Source of the DNA: Cyclobacterium plantarum
GTDB taxonomy: Bacteria; Bacteroidota; Bacteroidia; Cytophagales; Cyclobacteriaceae
DNA length: 64,000 nt
NCBI RefSeq assembly: GCF_011290685.1
Contig: NZ_JAANYN010000002.1
Location: 310,001-374,000 of the forward strand
Direction: 5' to 3'
Numbering within the stretch: position 1 is the first letter of the stretch; each line of letters begins with the position of its first letter. Shown piece after piece: positions 18,741-27,947 of this stretch. The translations under genes were made by a program, and so were the position numbers. The notes beneath the pieces were generated by a model. The model was given only the letters and a program-made list of their open reading frames with translations. It had not been told where the DNA came from and searched no databases.

Positions 18741-18775
18741 GCAGCCGGAATCCCCGGCTGCCTTTTTATTTTTTT
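18741..18775 (+). terminator. Rho-independent terminator after DUF2911 gene
   Basis: GCAGCCGG (18741-18748) pairs with CCGGCTGC (18754-18761) around a 5-base loop and is followed by a T-rich tail. It lies between the DUF2911 stop and the helicase start, which argues that the helicase is read from a start downstream of it. Confidence 0.85.
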
Positions 18776-18808
18776 ATCTTTACCCTTTCCAATAATCGTT
18801 TCCCACCA

Positions 18809-21283
18809 TTGAAGGCTTTCCCCAAATTACCCATTCTGGAGGTCATTCCGGAATTAAAACAGCATCTCCAACAAAATCCCACCCTGCTGCTTCACGCCCC
18901 TCCCGGAGCAGGAAAAAGCACCCTTTTGCCATTGACCTTACTGGATGAAGACTGGCTAGGCGACAAAAAAATATTGATGCTGGAACCGCGGAAACTGGCC
19001 GCCAAAAGTATCGCCCAGAGGATGGCCCATCTCTTGGGGGAAACAGCAGGCCAGCGCATCGGCTACAGGGTGAGGTTTGACAGCTGTGTGGGAGAAAAAA
19101 CCAAGATAGAGGTCATCACCGAAGGTATTTTAACCAGGATGATGCAGCAGGACAATGCCCTTGAAGGTGTTGGGCTTGTCATATTTGACGAGTTCCACGA
19201 GAGGAGCATCCATGCGGACCTTGGTCTGGCCCTGTGTCGGGAAATCCAGCAAATCCTGCGGCCCGACCTCAAGCTGCTGATCATGTCCGCCACCCTGGAC
19301 AGTGAAGTTTTGGCAGATCAGCTAGACTGTCCCCTGATTTCCAGTAAAGGAAAGGAGTTCCCCGTAACCATTCATTACAGGCCTGGGACGGACCTGTTTC
19401 ATTTACCGGATAATATCCAGGAAGTGATAGGAGAAGCCATGGCTGCCCATCCGGGGGATGTGCTTGCCTTTCTTCCCGGACAGGGAGAGATCAAAAAAGC
19501 GGCCGCAATAGTAAAAGCTCGCTTTCCCGGACTGGCAGTTTACACCTTATACGGGCAGATCGCTTTTGGCCGACAGCAAGCTGCCCTACTCCCAGATCCG
19601 GAGGGTAGGAGAAAAATCGTGCTCGCCACAGCCATAGCAGAAACCAGCCTTACCATAGAGGGGATTCAGATCGTGGTCGATGGGGGCTTTATGCGCACAG
19701 TTACCTTCAATCCCAATTCCGGACTCAACAGGCTGATTACACTTCCCCTAACGCAAGATACTGCCACCCAAAGAGCGGGGCGCGCCGGAAGGATTGGTCC
19801 CGGACATTGCTACCGGCTATGGTCCAAAGCAAGCCAGGAAAAACTGCTCCCTTTCAGGCAACCTGAAATCCTGGAAACCGACCTGGCTTCCCTGGCATTG
19901 GAGCTTCACAAATGGGGCATAAACGATTATCAACACCTGCAATGGATCAGTCCTCCACCCCAGGGGCATTGGCAGCAGGCTGTATCCTCACTTGAGCACC
20001 TGGGAGCCATTGAAAATGGAAGGATCACTCCCCATGGATTGGCCTTACATGTCATTCCCGCACATCCCAGAATTGCCCATCTTTTGGTTTACAGCCAGGA
20101 GATCGGACAGGAAAGTCTGGCCACTGATCTGGCTGCTTTGCTGGAAGAAAAAGATCCCCTTCCCTCTTCTCTGGGATTGGATATCAATCTGAGAATTGAG
20201 GGATTAAGGAGATACAGGCAATCTTCCGGCAAGCAAAGCGCTTTTAGTAAAATTGAGAAAGTAGCACAAGCTTACCGGAAAATCCTGGGGGCTCCTATCT
20301 CCAATAAACCTGTGGACCCCTACATGACAGGTATCCTGCTGGCCCAGGCATTTCCGGAAAGGATCGCTTCTGCCAGGCCGGGAAACCAGGCACATTTTCA
20401 GCTGGCCAATGGGAAAATTGCCGCCATGGACCGAAAGGATGACCTGGCCCGGGAACCCTGGATTGCCATTGCTCAGCTACATGAAGGAACAGGAGTGGGG
20501 AAAATTTTTCTGGCCTCAGTGCTTTCTCCCCAGGATTTGAAGCCCATGATCAAAATAAAACCCCGGATATACTGGGACGAGCAGGAGGAAATGGTCCTGG
20601 CGGTAGAGGAATGGAAAATCGGTCAGATTCTGCTTCAAAAGAAAAGACTAGCCTCCCCTGACAAGGCTGAGGTAATGCAGGCTATCTTGGAAATGTTAAA
20701 AATTTCCGGCAAAAAGTGGCTGAAATTCGACGATAAGGTGGAGCAATGGCAGAACCGGATCCTGAGCCTACGGGTATGGAATGGGCCGGATTACTGGCCG
20801 GACGTGAGTACAATACAGCTGTTAAAAACGGTAGATAACTGGCTTGAACCCTACCTGAGCGATGTGAAATCCGGTCAGGAGCTTTCCAGGCTACCTTTGG
20901 AGGAAATATTACAAAACAGCCTCAGTTATACCCAGCAACAGGAACTCAATAAATTGGCTCCGGAAAAAATACACCTGCCGAGCGGGTCCTATGCAAAGGT
21001 TTCGTATTTCTCCTCCGGAGAACCACCCGTCCTGGCTGCCAGATTACAGGAGCTTTTTGGCTGGAGTAAAACACCAAGGATCAATGAGAACAAAACTCCC
21101 TTGCTGGTACATCTCTTGTCACCCGGCTTTAAACCGGTACAAGTCACCCGGGACCTGGAGAATTTCTGGAATCAAACGTATCATGAGGTAAAGAAAGAAC
21201 TAAAAAGAAGGTACCCCAAACACCACTGGCCGGATGATCCCTGGGAAGCACAGGCTGTGAGCGGTGTCAAAAGGAAGAAATAG
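18809..21283 (+). CDS. hrpB: ATP-dependent DEAH-box helicase HrpB
   Basis: This 824-residue protein has the HrpB helicase layout: Walker A GAGKST at 33-38, the DEFH box at 127-130 (DEAH variant), MSATLD (motif III) and QRAGRAGR (motif VI). The helicase-associated domain and the HrpB-specific C-terminal region (LPSGSYAKVSYFSSGEPPVLAARLQELFG) follow. I chose the TTG at 18809 because the longer reading frame would start inside the DUF2911 gene and run through a terminator. The length then matches the usual 800-850. HrpB is a putative RNA helicase of unclear physiological role. Confidence 0.92.
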   Translation: MKAFPKLPILEVIPELKQHLQQNPTLLLHAPPGAGKSTLLPLTLLDEDWLGDKKILMLEPRKLAAKSIAQRMAHLLGETAGQRIGYRVRFDSCVGEKTKIEVITEGILTRMMQQDNALEGVGLVIFDEFHERSIHADLGLALCREIQQILRPDLKLLIMSATLDSEVLADQLDCPLISSKGKEFPVTIHYRPGTDLFHLPDNIQEVIGEAMAAHPGDVLAFLPGQGEIKKAAAIVKARFPGLAVYTLYGQIAFGRQQAALLPDPEGRRKIVLATAIAETSLTIEGIQIVVDGGFMRTVTFNPNSGLNRLITLPLTQDTATQRAGRAGRIGPGHCYRLWSKASQEKLLPFRQPEILETDLASLALELHKWGINDYQHLQWISPPPQGHWQQAVSSLEHLGAIENGRITPHGLALHVIPAHPRIAHLLVYSQEIGQESLATDLAALLEEKDPLPSSLGLDINLRIEGLRRYRQSSGKQSAFSKIEKVAQAYRKILGAPISNKPVDPYMTGILLAQAFPERIASARPGNQAHFQLANGKIAAMDRKDDLAREPWIAIAQLHEGTGVGKIFLASVLSPQDLKPMIKIKPRIYWDEQEEMVLAVEEWKIGQILLQKKRLASPDKAEVMQAILEMLKISGKKWLKFDDKVEQWQNRILSLRVWNGPDYWPDVSTIQLLKTVDNWLEPYLSDVKSGQELSRLPLEEILQNSLSYTQQQELNKLAPEKIHLPSGSYAKVSYFSSGEPPVLAARLQELFGWSKTPRINENKTPLLVHLLSPGFKPVQVTRDLENFWNQTYHEVKKELKRRYPKHHWPDDPWEAQAVSGVKRKK

Positions 21284-21334
21284 GAGTGCAAAAGCGGGAT
21301 ATTTTTTTCGGGGTCTGATGTACGGATCGTCGAA

Positions 21335-21423
21335 CATATTTCGCCCTTACAGGGCTTGGGCTACGATAGCGGATACTATCCCAGGGCTTCACCCTGGGTT
21401 TCGATATTGCGCACTTTCAGTGC
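21335..21423. repeat. REP-like element with three hairpins
   Basis: Three compact inverted repeats follow each other: GCCCT/AGGGC (21343-21355), CCCAGGG/CCCTGGG (21380-21398) and GCAC/GTGC (21411-21423). The arrangement resembles REP/RAYT-associated palindromes of Bacteroidota. No transposase ORF is present. Confidence 0.6.
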
Positions 21424-21640
21424 TTGGGTGCAGACTAATTTCGCTTGCGGTTTACCCAAATAAGCTTTCTAAATACTGATTGATTTCCTGTTAGTTTGGC
21501 TACAACTCTTTTATTTAACCAAGCCTTCCAGGCACAAAACACCCTGAAAATAGATAGATCCCATTCGAAGAAATCTGTACTATTTCTGTGTAAATCTTTA
21601 GATGGATCAATTTGTCTATATTCGATGCCCCCTTCAAAAA

Positions 21641-21734
21641 AGCTCCGTTAGGAGCGGCCGATGTAATAACAATGGGTTTTAGCCCATTGTTAATGGCCAG
21701 CCACCCACATCAGAGTGCCGTAGGTACGACCCAT
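21641..21734. repeat. 94-base dispersed repeat, copy 1
   Basis: The element starts AGCTCCGTTAGGAGCGGCCG, has a central hairpin around a TTTTAG loop (AATGGG/CCCATT), and ends GTGCCGTAGGTACGACCCAT. Copy 2 at 21925-22018 has the same length and identical ends but a different central stem (CCATGGG/CCCATGG), so the hairpin is kept by compensating changes. A mobile REP-like origin is inferred. Confidence 0.8.
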
Positions 21735-21812
21735 ATCCTTTGCCCCGGAAATGATTAAATTCTGAGTTTGGAGAAAAATTTTTGTAAAATTTACGTAAAA
21801 ATCCCCCTTGAT

Positions 21813-21832
21813 CCCTCCGCCGCGGCGGAGGG
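21813..21832. repeat. Perfect 20-base GC palindrome
   Basis: CCCTCCGCCGCGGCGGAGGG is a perfect palindrome in AT-rich surroundings, preceded by AAATCCCCCTTGAT. It resembles the C-rich/G-rich hairpin at 23974-24007. It may be another dispersed element of the genome. Confidence 0.6.
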
Positions 21833-21924
21833 AGTATGGATTTTCAAATTTGGAAGTTTGCTTCTGGTTTTGCATCTGGTATTACCGCTATAAGGATACA
21901 ATGTCAACCTTCCTCGCTGCGACA

Positions 21925-22018
21925 AGCTCCGTTAGGAGCGGCCGATATAATAACCATGGGGTTCAGCCCATGGTTATTCGCCAACCGTCTACCTTAGAGT
22001 GCCGTAGGTACGACCCAT
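21925..22018. repeat. 94-base dispersed repeat, copy 2
   Basis: This is the second copy of the element at 21641-21734, in the same orientation and 284 bases downstream. Both ends are conserved, and the centre carries a longer CCATGGG/CCCATGG stem. Confidence 0.8.
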
Positions 22019-22114
22019 CAAAGTTGAAAGTTTACGGTTCCTGTTTTGCATCTTGTCTGACCACTTGAAGGATTACAGGTCAGCCTTGCCTCCTCCTATC
22101 AAAAACATCCCACT

Positions 22115-22160
22115 AAAAAAATTCTGTGCTCATCTGTGTCAATCCGTGGTGAATCATTTT
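22115..22160. repeat. Dispersed CTGTGCT-type repeat, copy 1
   Basis: The block reads TTCTGTGCTCATCTGTGTC followed by AATCCGTGGTGAAT. A related block lies at 24073-24119. Such strings are scattered between genes in the repeat-rich gaps of this window. No coding sense is apparent. Confidence 0.5.
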
Positions 22161-22379
22161 TCCTTCTTAACCAAAACTTATCAAAAAATTAACTGCACAG
22201 GCGGAGAAACTTATTACATTGGGCCAAAATATCACCCTGTCGGTAGTCCCATTTATTAAATGACAGTAGATTATAAGCATAGGTGCTTTATCCCGGAGAA
22301 CTCAATAAAGCCCGGTTTGAAACCTATAACTGAATTTCGTAACTTACAACACCTATTGCCCAAACAAAATCCAAAGTAA

Positions 22380-23942
22380 ATGAAAAACCTGCTTTTCTCC
22401 CTGATCTTGATAGTGGCCTTTCAAGTGGCATTGGCTCAAGAGTACCGGGTATACAAGGCTCCTACCTTCCGAGAGGAATGGAGCAAGCCTACCTATTACC
22501 CCGACCGAATTGTCCTTAATTTTGGAGAGGATCCCTCCAGCCAGGCTAGCGTAACCTGGAGAACAGATACGAGTATAGAAAATGCCTATGCGGAAATCGC
22601 CGTAGCCGATGGGGCACCAAAATTCTGGAGAAGTGCCAAGACTTTTGAAGCGAAAACGGAATTGCTGGATGCCAGTGACGTAGAGGTGGCCAATGTACAG
22701 GCCCACTATCATTCGGTGAGTTTTAAGGACTTGAATCCAGGTACCATATACGCCTATCGTGTGGGTGATGGAGAAACCTGGTCGGAATGGATTCAATTTA
22801 GTACTGCTTCTGAGGACAAGGAAAGTCCTTTTGCCTTCCTCTATGTGGGAGATACACAGAATTATATATTGGAATTGTGGGCCAGGCTGATACGGGAAGG
22901 CTACCGAAAGGCACCAGATGCCAAATTTATCATCCATGCAGGTGATCTGGTCAATGTGGCGCACAGGGAAACCGAATGGCATGAATGGTTTACAGCCGGA
23001 GGTTTTATCCACAGCATGGTACCTTCTGTAGTAACTCCGGGAAACCATGAATACCGCAGTATCCCTGAGCTGGACGGAGAGGATGCAGATCGCCGCCTGT
23101 CGGTACAATGGAGGCCTCAATTTACATTGCCAGAAAATGGGCCCGAAAATGTGGCTGAATTGGATGAAACGGTCTATTATATGGATTACCAAAACACGAG
23201 GATTATTGTCCTGAATAGCAATGTATTTCAGGCAGAGCAAATCCCATGGCTGGAGAAGGTCCTGTCAGAGAATCCAAAGAAATGGACCATTGTCACTTAT
23301 CACCATCCTTTATTTTCAGCTTCAGAGGGCAGGGAAAACACCCGGCTCAGAGAAGCCTGGAAACCGCTATTTGACAAATACCAGGTGGATCTGGCCTTGC
23401 AGGGACACGACCACAGCTATGCACGGGGAAGGGTCTCTCCGGAAGACAATGTGATGGATGGGGTCAATGCCAGGGACAAAACAGGAACCGTATATGTGGT
23501 TTCTGTGAGCGGGGGGAAAATGTACGGATTGAAAAAAAATGCCTGGGAGGATTATGAAGCCGAAAGGGATCGCGCTGCAGAAAACACCCAACTTTTTCAG
23601 GTCATCAACATTGAAGGAGATAAGCTGAGTTTTGAATCATACACGGCCATTGGAGAGCTCTATGATGCTTTTGATCTGGAAAAGCAGGAAGATGGCACCA
23701 ATAAATTTATCGAAAGAAAATCCGAAGCGGTTGAGGAAAAAAGGTTTTCCAACACCATTCCCTACGAAGATCCTCTCCCGGGAAATCTGGAATCGATCCT
23801 GCTCTCAAAATATCCCGGGCATGAAGTCACCCGAGTGTCAGCAAGAAGAGAAGATGACATATTGCATTTCAATGTTCGCCTGGAAAAAGACGGAGAAAGG
23901 AAAGAGCTCAGCATTGACGAGAATGGAAATATCAGTGAATAA
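22380..23942 (+). CDS. Purple-acid-phosphatase-like metallophosphoesterase, exported
   Basis: This 520-residue protein has a signal peptide cut after VALA (about residue 19). An N-terminal fibronectin-like domain of the purple acid phosphatase type (about 40-145) follows, then a calcineurin-like metallophosphatase domain (150-400). Metal-ligand motifs are GDTQ (157-160), AGDL (187-190), GNHE (221-224), HHP (308-310) and GHDHSY (342-347). The last 100 residues are an extra domain with a beta-lactamase-inhibitor-like repeat feel but no clear family. It probably hydrolyses phosphomonoesters outside the inner membrane. Confidence 0.92.
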   Translation: MKNLLFSLILIVAFQVALAQEYRVYKAPTFREEWSKPTYYPDRIVLNFGEDPSSQASVTWRTDTSIENAYAEIAVADGAPKFWRSAKTFEAKTELLDASDVEVANVQAHYHSVSFKDLNPGTIYAYRVGDGETWSEWIQFSTASEDKESPFAFLYVGDTQNYILELWARLIREGYRKAPDAKFIIHAGDLVNVAHRETEWHEWFTAGGFIHSMVPSVVTPGNHEYRSIPELDGEDADRRLSVQWRPQFTLPENGPENVAELDETVYYMDYQNTRIIVLNSNVFQAEQIPWLEKVLSENPKKWTIVTYHHPLFSASEGRENTRLREAWKPLFDKYQVDLALQGHDHSYARGRVSPEDNVMDGVNARDKTGTVYVVSVSGGKMYGLKKNAWEDYEAERDRAAENTQLFQVINIEGDKLSFESYTAIGELYDAFDLEKQEDGTNKFIERKSEAVEEKRFSNTIPYEDPLPGNLESILLSKYPGHEVTRVSARREDDILHFNVRLEKDGERKELSIDENGNISE

Positions 23943-23973
23943 GGGTTGCGGAATTACCTGACAGTTGCGAAAG

Positions 23974-24008
23974 AAATCCCCCAGCCCCCTTTGGGAAAGG
24001 GGGATTTT
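23974..24008 (+). terminator. C/G-rich hairpin, probable terminator and dispersed repeat
   Basis: AAATCCCCC (23974-23982) pairs with GGGGGATTT (23999-24007). On the plus strand the 3-prime arm ends in TTTT, so it could end the phosphoesterase transcript, whose stop is at 23942. Similar hairpins are common dispersed elements in this phylum. Confidence 0.5.
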
Positions 24009-24072
24009 CTGAAAAGGGAATTTTTTGCTGAAATTGGGTAATGTATTCGGGCTGCTGGAAGTCAAGCCTTTT

Positions 24073-24119
24073 GAAAAAAATCTGTGCTAATCTATGTCCA
24101 TTTGTGGTGAAATATTTTG
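24073..24119. repeat. Dispersed CTGTGCT-type repeat, copy 2
   Basis: The block TCTGTGCTAATCTATGTCC followed by ATTTGTGGTGAAAT matches the block at 22115-22160 with a few changes. It lies in the gap between convergent genes. Confidence 0.5.
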
Positions 24120-24150
24120 TTTATATCCTGGCATGTTCGATTTTTTAATT

Positions 24151-26286
24151 TTATTCCTCCGGTAAAGCGAAGGCCACATAAGCATCTCCGGCAGGGGTGC
24201 CCAGGCGATTGGCTCCTCCTGCGGCAATCACTACATATTGCCTGCCTTCCACCTCATACACCGAAGGAACTGCGTAACCTCCGGCGGGTAATTGGTATTC
24301 CCATAACACTTCGCCTGTGTCTGCGTCAAAGGCACGGAACTTTTCATCGGCAGATCCTCCAATAAAAACTATCCCGCCAGCTGTAGCGACACAACCCCCA
24401 AAATTCTGCGTACCGGTAGGGGCTACTCCCCTTTCTTTCAGCTCGGGATACTCTCCGAGAGGCACCTTCCATTTGATGGATTGGGTTTTTAAATCTATCG
24501 CATTCAGCGTTCCCCAGGGAGGCCTGCTGGCAGGAAAGCCTTCCTCATCTGTGAAAATACGGAAACCCTGCAAAACATAGCGGTCCAAGGGTGTTTCAAC
24601 GGCTACCTGCTCCTGATTAGAACTACCAGTTTCCACTTCCAGCAAGTAATCCAAAAGTGCCTCCAACTCCTGTGTATCGAAGCCACTAAAAGCAGGCATC
24701 ACCCCATTTCCGCCGGTGATGATAGTCCTGGCTGATTCCCGGTCATGTCTGTCAGGCAGCCCGGTGAGTGCCGGGTAGGCTTCTCCCAAGCCCTGCCGGT
24801 CCGCTCCGTGGCAATTGGCACAGTTGGACAGGTAAATGCGCTGACCCGGACTTAAACTATTGAAAGCCCCTTCTTCCTGATTTTCTGACAGGCTCCTCAA
24901 TTGCAAAATCATGGGGATTTCATTGGCGTTGACATAGATCATCTGATTGACAGGATCATAGGACAATCCTCCCCACAACATACCTCCCCGGGTGGCTGGG
25001 AAGGTAAGTGTCCCTTCCAGGCTGGGTGGGGTATAAAAACCCTCATTGCGATATTTTTTAAATTCAGCCTTTGCATATTCCGCTGCAGCTTCAGAAATGT
25101 TGGTCAAATAGCTGCTGTCCAGTCCCTGAGGTACAATGGTAATGCCTTGATCAAACTTTTGGGTTGGATGGGCCACTTCCCCGGGAACATAAGACGGAGG
25201 AACAGCCTTTTCTTTCACCTCCATCAGAGGCTTGCCGCTAATGCGATCCAGCAAGATCAACTCTCCCATTTTGCTGGGTTGTACCAGGGCATGAACGGTC
25301 TTTCCGTCCATGGAGAAGTCCACAAGGGTAGGCGCACAGGGCAGGTCATAATCCCATACATCATGGGTAACTGCTTGGTAGTGCCACTGCCGCTTGCCAG
25401 TACCTGCATCCAGCGCAATTATGGAATTGGCAAACAAGTTTTCTCCCAGTCTGTTTGCCCCATAAAAATCGTAGGTAGGAGATCCGGTGGACACATAGAC
25501 CCATCCCTTTTCCTCATCCAGGCTCATGCCTCCCCAGTTATTGGTACCGCCATAGTTTTCTTCCTCCACCCATCTCCAGGTATCGTGGCCGTATTCTCCT
25601 TCCTGGGGAATGGTATGGAATATCCATTGGAATTCCCCTGTCTTAGCCGAATAGGCCCTGATATGGCCGGGTGAGGCATTGTAACCCTCACCGGTAGCGG
25701 ACCCAATGATCAGCAAATCTTTGTAAATGATTCCGGGAGTATTTAATCCAATGGAAAGGGATTCGGGGTCTTTGCCCAAATCCTGCCTTAAATCCAGCTT
25801 TCCACCTTCACCGAATTCCTCCACCAGTTCCCCGGTTTCGGCATTCAGAGCAAACAACCAATGACCTACGGGCATAAAAATCCGGGTTTTGCCCCCATCG
25901 GTAAAAGCCGTTACACCTCTGTTGACACCACCCGATACCCCAAATGCCTCAGGGTCAAAACGCCACAGTTCTTTTCCACTCGATGCTTCCAAAGCAATTA
26001 AATCCAATTGGGGAGAGGAGACATACATGGTGTTGCCAAGAATTATGGGATTGCATTCCATGGGGGTGCGTTCCCGTTTATCCCCGGTATGAAAGGTCCA
26101 GGCGGGTTGGAGCAGGTGTACATTGTCTTTGTTGATGGTTTGCAAACCGGAATATTGGACAGCGCTTTTAGATCCCCTGTAGTGTTCCCAGGTCTGATGG
26201 ATATCTTCCTGCTTACCGGTAGAACAGCCCAGAGCAATCAGGGCCAACATCAGGATTAGAGAGCTCTTTACTGGCATAGTATTCAT
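24151..26286 (-). CDS. PQQ-dependent dehydrogenase lipoprotein with inserted cytochrome c domain
   Basis: This 711-residue quinoprotein resembles the membrane-type PQQ glucose/alcohol dehydrogenases. A lipoprotein signal ends LIALGC (C21). Propeller blades run from about 40 to 465 (HYRGSK, WTFHTGD, RGVTAF, DTWRW). A cytochrome c domain follows with C489-x-x-C492-H493 and a likely axial methionine at 530. The chain then returns to a propeller blade (560-711, GGCVATAGGIVFIGGSAD). Electrons would pass from PQQH2 to the built-in heme. A promoter-like site lies 26 bases upstream. The substrate is unknown, and no PQQ synthesis gene is in the window. Confidence 0.92.
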   Translation of the reverse strand: MNTMPVKSSLILMLALIALGCSTGKQEDIHQTWEHYRGSKSAVQYSGLQTINKDNVHLLQPAWTFHTGDKRERTPMECNPIILGNTMYVSSPQLDLIALEASSGKELWRFDPEAFGVSGGVNRGVTAFTDGGKTRIFMPVGHWLFALNAETGELVEEFGEGGKLDLRQDLGKDPESLSIGLNTPGIIYKDLLIIGSATGEGYNASPGHIRAYSAKTGEFQWIFHTIPQEGEYGHDTWRWVEEENYGGTNNWGGMSLDEEKGWVYVSTGSPTYDFYGANRLGENLFANSIIALDAGTGKRQWHYQAVTHDVWDYDLPCAPTLVDFSMDGKTVHALVQPSKMGELILLDRISGKPLMEVKEKAVPPSYVPGEVAHPTQKFDQGITIVPQGLDSSYLTNISEAAAEYAKAEFKKYRNEGFYTPPSLEGTLTFPATRGGMLWGGLSYDPVNQMIYVNANEIPMILQLRSLSENQEEGAFNSLSPGQRIYLSNCANCHGADRQGLGEAYPALTGLPDRHDRESARTIITGGNGVMPAFSGFDTQELEALLDYLLEVETGSSNQEQVAVETPLDRYVLQGFRIFTDEEGFPASRPPWGTLNAIDLKTQSIKWKVPLGEYPELKERGVAPTGTQNFGGCVATAGGIVFIGGSADEKFRAFDADTGEVLWEYQLPAGGYAVPSVYEVEGRQYVVIAAGGANRLGTPAGDAYVAFALPEE

Positions 26287-26311
26287 AATATTTTAATTAA
26301 GTGACCAAAAC

Positions 26312-26342
26312 CAAATGCACCTATTTTTTCATCAGGGCCAAA
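26312..26342 (-). promoter_or_regulatory. Putative promoter of the PQQ dehydrogenase gene
   Basis: On the minus strand TTTG (26342-26339) is followed after exactly 19 bases by TGCATTTG (26319-26312). This is one mismatch from the Bacteroidota consensus TTTG-N19-TAnnTTTG and sits 26 bases before the ATG. Confidence 0.5.
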
Positions 26343-26418
26343 ATTTAAGCAGACTGGTGGAAAAAAAGATACCTTCCTTTCCTCTACCCTGCAATCCGTG
26401 TAATTAGCTCCATTAATA

Positions 26419-27933
26419 TCAGGGTTGATTCGCAGATTGGATTTTTTCTTCGAAGGGCCATTCCGGATCCTCCACCCTTGACTCCTCCATCAGGGCCTTT
26501 ATTTCAGTTACCAATTCCGGATGCGCTTCACTCAGGTCATTTTTTTCACCGGGATCGTTTTCCAGGTCAAATAAAAGGATGTCTTCATTGCCTTCAAAAA
26601 CATTCAATTTGATCCCCTTCCATTTGCCTTTCCGAATGGCCTGCTTGCCACCTTGCTCGTGAAATTCCCAATACAAGCGATCATGTGCCTCCTGCTGCCC
26701 TTCACCCAGAAGTGTGGGCAAAAACGAAATGCCATCCACACTTTTTTCCAATTCAACGCCAATCAGATCCGCAAAAGTGGGCAAAATGTCCCAAAAAGCA
26801 CTGATATGATCCGTTTGGCTTCCCGCCTTTACTTTAGCAGGCCAGCTGGCTATCATGGGTACGTGAATGCCCCCTTCATGTAAATCCCGCTTGTAACCCT
26901 GAAAGGGACCATTGCTGTCAAAAAAATCGGGATCTGCCCCTCCCTCCAGGTGGGGACCGTTGTCGGAAGTAAATACGATCAGCGTGTTTTCCAAAATACC
27001 AAGGGATTCAAGACTGGCTACAATCTCCCCTACCTGATTGTCTAATAAAGTAACCATAGCTGCGAAGGCTGCATGGGGATAAGTTTGGGAGCCATATCCG
27101 CCCATTTTATAGCGAGGATGTTCCGGGTCATCCAGGCCTTGATAGGGACGTTCGGGGCCAAGCAAACTTTCAAATTGGTAGGGTGGCTCTGGTGTAGTTC
27201 TTTTAAGAAACCTCTCCATATATTCCTGAGGTGCTTTCAGTTCAGCATGAGGTATGATGGATGGCATATACAGGAAAAAGGTCGTATCTCGATTGTTTTT
27301 TATAAATTCAATTCTCCGCTGCTGAATCAAAAGTGGTGCATACTGACCTTCATCGGTCCCCTGGTTTCCCTCGAGAGTCAGGATGTTCTCATTGTCAAAC
27401 AGCTCCCTGGGATAATAATTGTGGGCAATGGTCTGGCTGTTGTAACCGAAAAAAACATCAAACCCCTGCTTTAGCGGATCTCCGCTGGATCCTGGATAGC
27501 CCAATCCCCATTTGCCAAAAGCACCGGTGACATAGCCTGCCTTTTTAAGGACCTTAGGTAGGGTTTGGGTACCAGTAGCCAGGGGAAACTGCCCTCCATT
27601 CAGGCCCCGATTGCCCCTGACCTGGGTATGCCCCGTGTGGAAACCGGTCATTAAGGCAGAGCGTGAGGGGGCGCAAACCGTGGATCCCGCATAATGCTGG
27701 GTAAAAACCATTCCCCGGGCCGCAAGTTGGTCAATATGGGGCGTCTGGAATTTTTTCTGTCCTAGAAAACTCAGGTCTCCATAACCCAGGTCATCGGCCA
27801 GGATATAAATGATATTGGGCTTTTTATCCGGATCCTCTGCCTTTTCGGTCGCCGGCCCGCAGGCAGCCACCCCTACTGATAGCAGGGCAAATACCAAAAA
27901 TTTAGCAGTAATCTGTTGCAATTGGATTTCCAT
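26419..27933 (-). CDS. Arylsulfatase-type sulfatase, lipoprotein
   Basis: This 504-residue type I sulfatase has a lipobox ending VAAC (C25). The metal-binding IIYILADDLGYGD (41-53) and the formylglycine signature CAPSRSALMTG (C87) are intact; a maturase must convert C87. Downstream are GKWGLG, FTSDNGPH (second metal site) and a C-terminal subdomain. It probably removes sulfate esters from glycans at the cell surface. It lies 14 bases after the second sulfatase gene and is cotranscribed with it. Substrate class is not readable from sequence. Confidence 0.94.
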   Translation of the reverse strand: MEIQLQQITAKFLVFALLSVGVAACGPATEKAEDPDKKPNIIYILADDLGYGDLSFLGQKKFQTPHIDQLAARGMVFTQHYAGSTVCAPSRSALMTGFHTGHTQVRGNRGLNGGQFPLATGTQTLPKVLKKAGYVTGAFGKWGLGYPGSSGDPLKQGFDVFFGYNSQTIAHNYYPRELFDNENILTLEGNQGTDEGQYAPLLIQQRRIEFIKNNRDTTFFLYMPSIIPHAELKAPQEYMERFLKRTTPEPPYQFESLLGPERPYQGLDDPEHPRYKMGGYGSQTYPHAAFAAMVTLLDNQVGEIVASLESLGILENTLIVFTSDNGPHLEGGADPDFFDSNGPFQGYKRDLHEGGIHVPMIASWPAKVKAGSQTDHISAFWDILPTFADLIGVELEKSVDGISFLPTLLGEGQQEAHDRLYWEFHEQGGKQAIRKGKWKGIKLNVFEGNEDILLFDLENDPGEKNDLSEAHPELVTEIKALMEESRVEDPEWPFEEKIQSANQP

Positions 27934-27947
27934 ATTGAGTTATTTAT

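Larger units (their letters stand above)
21284..22379. other. Repeat-rich intergenic region without genes
   Basis: These 1096 bases between hrpB and the phosphoesterase gene hold no credible gene. They contain at least five repeat units (21335-21423, 21641-21734, 21813-21832, 21925-22018, 22115-22160), listed separately. Confidence 0.7.

Noticed and set aside
18695-18808. Upstream extension of the HrpB frame
   Set aside because: It starts inside the DUF2911 gene and crosses a strong terminator, so a later TTG at 18809 is preferred.
21284-22379. Several 60-90 codon frames in the repeat region
   Set aside because: They read through palindromic repeats and have no conserved features.
22353-23240. 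295-codon minus-strand frame opposite the phosphoesterase gene
   Set aside because: It is antisense to a gene with complete metal-site motifs and has no protein-family features.
24901-25674. Long plus-strand frame opposite the PQQ dehydrogenase gene
   Set aside because: It lies wholly inside a well-supported gene and its amino acids show no family pattern, so it is an antisense shadow.
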